DNA of 64,000 nucleotides from an uncultured Piscinibacter sp. (lineage in GTDB: Bacteria > Pseudomonadota > Gammaproteobacteria > Burkholderiales > Burkholderiaceae_C), in assembly GCF_937952055.1 (NCBI RefSeq), contig NZ_CALFYO010000033.1:248001-312000 (forward strand), read 5' to 3'. Shown here piece by piece: positions 62,286 through 64,000 of the stretch; positions within the stretch are counted from its first letter, which is position 1, and each line of letters opens with the position of its first letter. A model generated the notes under the pieces. That model was not told the DNA's origin. It saw only the letters and a list, made by a program, of their open reading frames with translations, and did not search any database. A program made the translations under genes and the position numbers.

Positions 62286-63212
62286 CCAGTGGTGTGCGCG
62301 TGCGGGATCGAAGATGGCCTTGAGGTCTTCGTCGGTGAACGGGATATAGCTCTTGGTCAGCTGCTTGATCTTGCCCTTCGTGCTGACGCGCATGGCCTCA
62401 AAAGGGTTGCCCGTGTGGCGCATGCCGTTGTTGATGGCCCAGCGGAACAGCTCTTTGAGGTGGCTCAGCTTGCTGTTGATGCGCACGATGGACAGCACCT
62501 GTGCCAGCAAACGCTGCTTGTACGCCACGGCTTGCTCGGCCGCGATGGTGTTGAAGTCCATGTCGCCGAAGAGTTCGACGAAGGTGTCAAAGGTGGCCTG
62601 CTTGTCGTCCAACGTCTTGCGGCCGTTGTCGAGCTGCTTTTCAGCCATGTACATGGCGGCGACTTTGCTGAACGGTTTGCTCTTGCCAGCAGCAGGGGCA
62701 TGGGAGGCTGACACCATGCGCGCAGCCTGCGCGGCGTCGTCGAGGGCTGCGGTGTAGTCGCGCTCGCCGCTGCCAGCCGTGCTGAGCACATCGCGAAGGA
62801 AGGTCGCGGCACGGCGGGCTTCGATGTCGTCGTCGATGCCCATGAGCTTGATGCCGTTCGGCAGCACGACGTCAAACTTGGACAGGATCGCAGGAAGGTT
62901 GAGCATGGCGGACGGCCTTGGAGTGGGTACCTCCATAGGTACGACCGCTGAACCAAAGTTTTTCGCGCTCCCGGCGAAGGAAAATGTTTCTATTTGTTTG
63001 CGGTCGTGATCCGCGCACGGGCCACCGCCTGCTGCCCGATCCACCAGGGCAATGGTTCCGCCTGCCTTCGCCAAGGCGAAAGCCAAGGCGGCCTTCTTTG
63101 CCAGCGCGGGCTCCTTGGTGCCCAAGCTGCGCTTGATCTCACGGCCGTTGATCTTGATGCGCAGGTAGTAAGTGCCCAGCCTGTTGCGGTACAGGTTCGG
63201 GAGCTTGTGCAT
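62285..63212 (-). pseudogene. tyrosine recombinase (integrase 2), C-terminally truncated
   Basis: ATG 63212. An N-terminal arm domain (MHKLPNLYRNRLGTYYLRIK, REIKRSLGTKEPALAKKAA) and core-binding domain (~170-285, KQLDNGRKTLDDKQATFDTF, INSKLSHLKELFRWAINNGM) are intact. The frame ends at FTDEDLKAIFDPARAHHW, where the catalytic domain should start. All catalytic residues (R, K, HxxR, H/W, Y) are missing. It starts 107 bases from the tRNA 3' end, the usual place for an integrase that targets that tRNA. Confidence 0.8.
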
Positions 63213-63274
63213 GGCGCCCTCGTGCCCTCGCGGGGAAAAAGTGGCTCACCGAGGGGCTCACTAGGGGCACCAAG

Positions 63275-63311
63275 AAAAAAGCCCGCTCAGCGAGTGCTGA
63301 CGCGGGCTTTT
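63275..63311. terminator. bidirectional rho-independent terminator
   Basis: AAAAAAGCCCGC...TCAGC-GAGT-GCTGA...GCGGGCTTTT: a GC-rich stem with a single-base bulge and 4-base loop, flanked by an A-run and T-run. It works on both strands. It sits just downstream of the tRNA-Met 3' end and upstream of integrase 2. Confidence 0.85.
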
Positions 63312-63319
63312 CTGATGAT

Positions 63320-63396
<77 letters not shown>

Positions 63397-63459
63397 TGAG
63401 CCCGCGAGTATAACGCGGCTCCGGTTCCCGCTTGCGCGGCACCCCCTCCAGTCCCCCCG

Positions 63460-64000
63460 ATGTTCAGCTTCTTCAAGAAAAAGGTCGCGCCTGACCCGGC
63501 GGTTCCCGCTCCCGTCCTGCCCATCACCCCCGTTGCCGCTGCGGAGGCGAGCGGCGAGCGCAGTGGCTGGCTGGCCAGGCTGCGCCAGGGTCTGCGCCGC
63601 ACGGGCAGCGGCATTGCGCAGGTCTTCACCGGCACGCGCATCGACGACGCGCTCTACGAAGAACTGGAGTCCGCTCTGCTGATGGCCGACGCCGGCGTCG
63701 CGGCCACGCAATTCCTGCTCGATGATCTGAAGCGCCGCGTCAAGGAGGCCAAGGCCACCGAGCCGATGGCGGTGAAGGCGCTTCTCGCCGAGGCGGTGGC
63801 CGAATTGCTGGAGCCTTTGCAGCAGCCGTTGCGGCTGGGCGAGCAGTCGCCGACGGTGATCATGGTCGTTGGCGTGAACGGGGCGGGCAAGACCACCAGC
63901 ATCGGCAAATTGACGCGCCACCTGGCCGCGGCCGACCAGAAGGTGCTGCTCGCCGCGGCCGACACGTTCCGCGCCGCCGCACGCGAGCAGTTGCTTGCCT
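63460..64000 (+). CDS. ftsY: signal recognition particle receptor FtsY (partial)
   Basis: 180 codons visible; the gene runs off the window. ATG 63460 begins MFSFFKKK, then a short Pro/Ala linker. The N-domain (GWLARLRQGLRRTGSGIAQV, TRIDDALYEELESALLMADAG) and the start of the G-domain with P-loop VGVNGAGKTTSIGKL and ADTFRAAAREQL are clear. FtsY is the membrane-associated GTPase that receives SRP-ribosome complexes. The long acidic A-domain of E. coli FtsY is absent, as is common in other proteobacteria. Confidence 0.95.
   Translation, partial: MFSFFKKKVAPDPAVPAPVLPITPVAAAEASGERSGWLARLRQGLRRTGSGIAQVFTGTRIDDALYEELESALLMADAGVAATQFLLDDLKRRVKEAKATEPMAVKALLAEAVAELLEPLQQPLRLGEQSPTVIMVVGVNGAGKTTSIGKLTRHLAAADQKVLLAAADTFRAAAREQLLA

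Overview
The window is high-GC DNA from a beta-proteobacterium, most likely order Burkholderiales. The grounds are DUF4148 and DUF1840 small proteins, an OlsB-type ornithine-lipid acyltransferase, a ProQ/FinO protein, and an elongator tRNA-Met next to ftsY. The placement is an inference from gene content; I ran no search.

Layout. (1) 0-8.8 kb: a tightly overlapping minus-strand operon (ATP-grasp enzyme, DedA/VTT membrane protein, alpha/beta-hydrolase lipoprotein, TTC38-like TPR protein, DoxX-like membrane protein, YHS-domain protein), a lone olsB, and several small exported proteins. An acetyl-CoA hydrolase/GNAT fusion follows. (2) 9-15 kb: a giant SARP/BTAD-cyclase-like-ATPase-TPR regulator whose cyclase unit has lost both metal-binding aspartates, then a cNMP-binding protein and an AEC transporter. 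(3) 15-31.7 kb: a catabolic block built around a peptide-type ABC importer. It carries two AmaB-like carbamoyl-amino-acid hydrolases, an N-carbamoyl-D-amino-acid hydrolase, an N-acyl-D-amino-acid deacylase, an MlrC-like protein, an ArgE/DapE-like deacylase, an amidase and diaminopropionate ammonia-lyase. Together they look fit to import acylated or carbamoylated (often D- or non-protein) amino acids, strip them and deaminate them. (4) 31.7-42.4 kb: a gene-poor stretch, then envelope and stress genes (DUF1840, a CFA-synthase-like enzyme, NhaA, DUF2254, BON, CsbD, DUF1328) and an exported amidohydrolase. (5) 43.4-53.6 kb: an accessory island with two different caspase-fold proteins. One is a caspase-nSTAND NTPase-transmembrane-TPR protein. 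The other is a caspase/alpha-beta-hydrolase fusion heading a run with a 40-codon micro-ORF, an MBL-fold hydrolase, and a muramidase fused to a histone-H1-like lysine/alanine tail. (6) 54.4-57.7 kb: an HD-domain phosphohydrolase pair, divergent from a vWA protein coupled to a macro/PARG-like protein. (7) 58.4-59.3 kb: a ProQ/FinO protein. (8) 59.6-63.4 kb: two tandem, decayed integrative elements stacked on tRNA-Met, with an 18-bp att repeat at 61219 and 63319. Each retains a tyrosine recombinase gene cut off before or inside its catalytic domain, fused tail-to-tail to a truncated cargo gene (a defence-type nuclease/ATPase and a Dam-like methylase). ftsY begins at 63460 and runs off the end.

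The strongest candidate for an undescribed system is the caspase-hydrolase / micro-ORF / MBL / H1-tailed muramidase run at 47965-53578, with the caspase-STAND gene just upstream. The parts fit a protease-triggered lytic or altruistic-death pathway, but that is inference from domains and order only.
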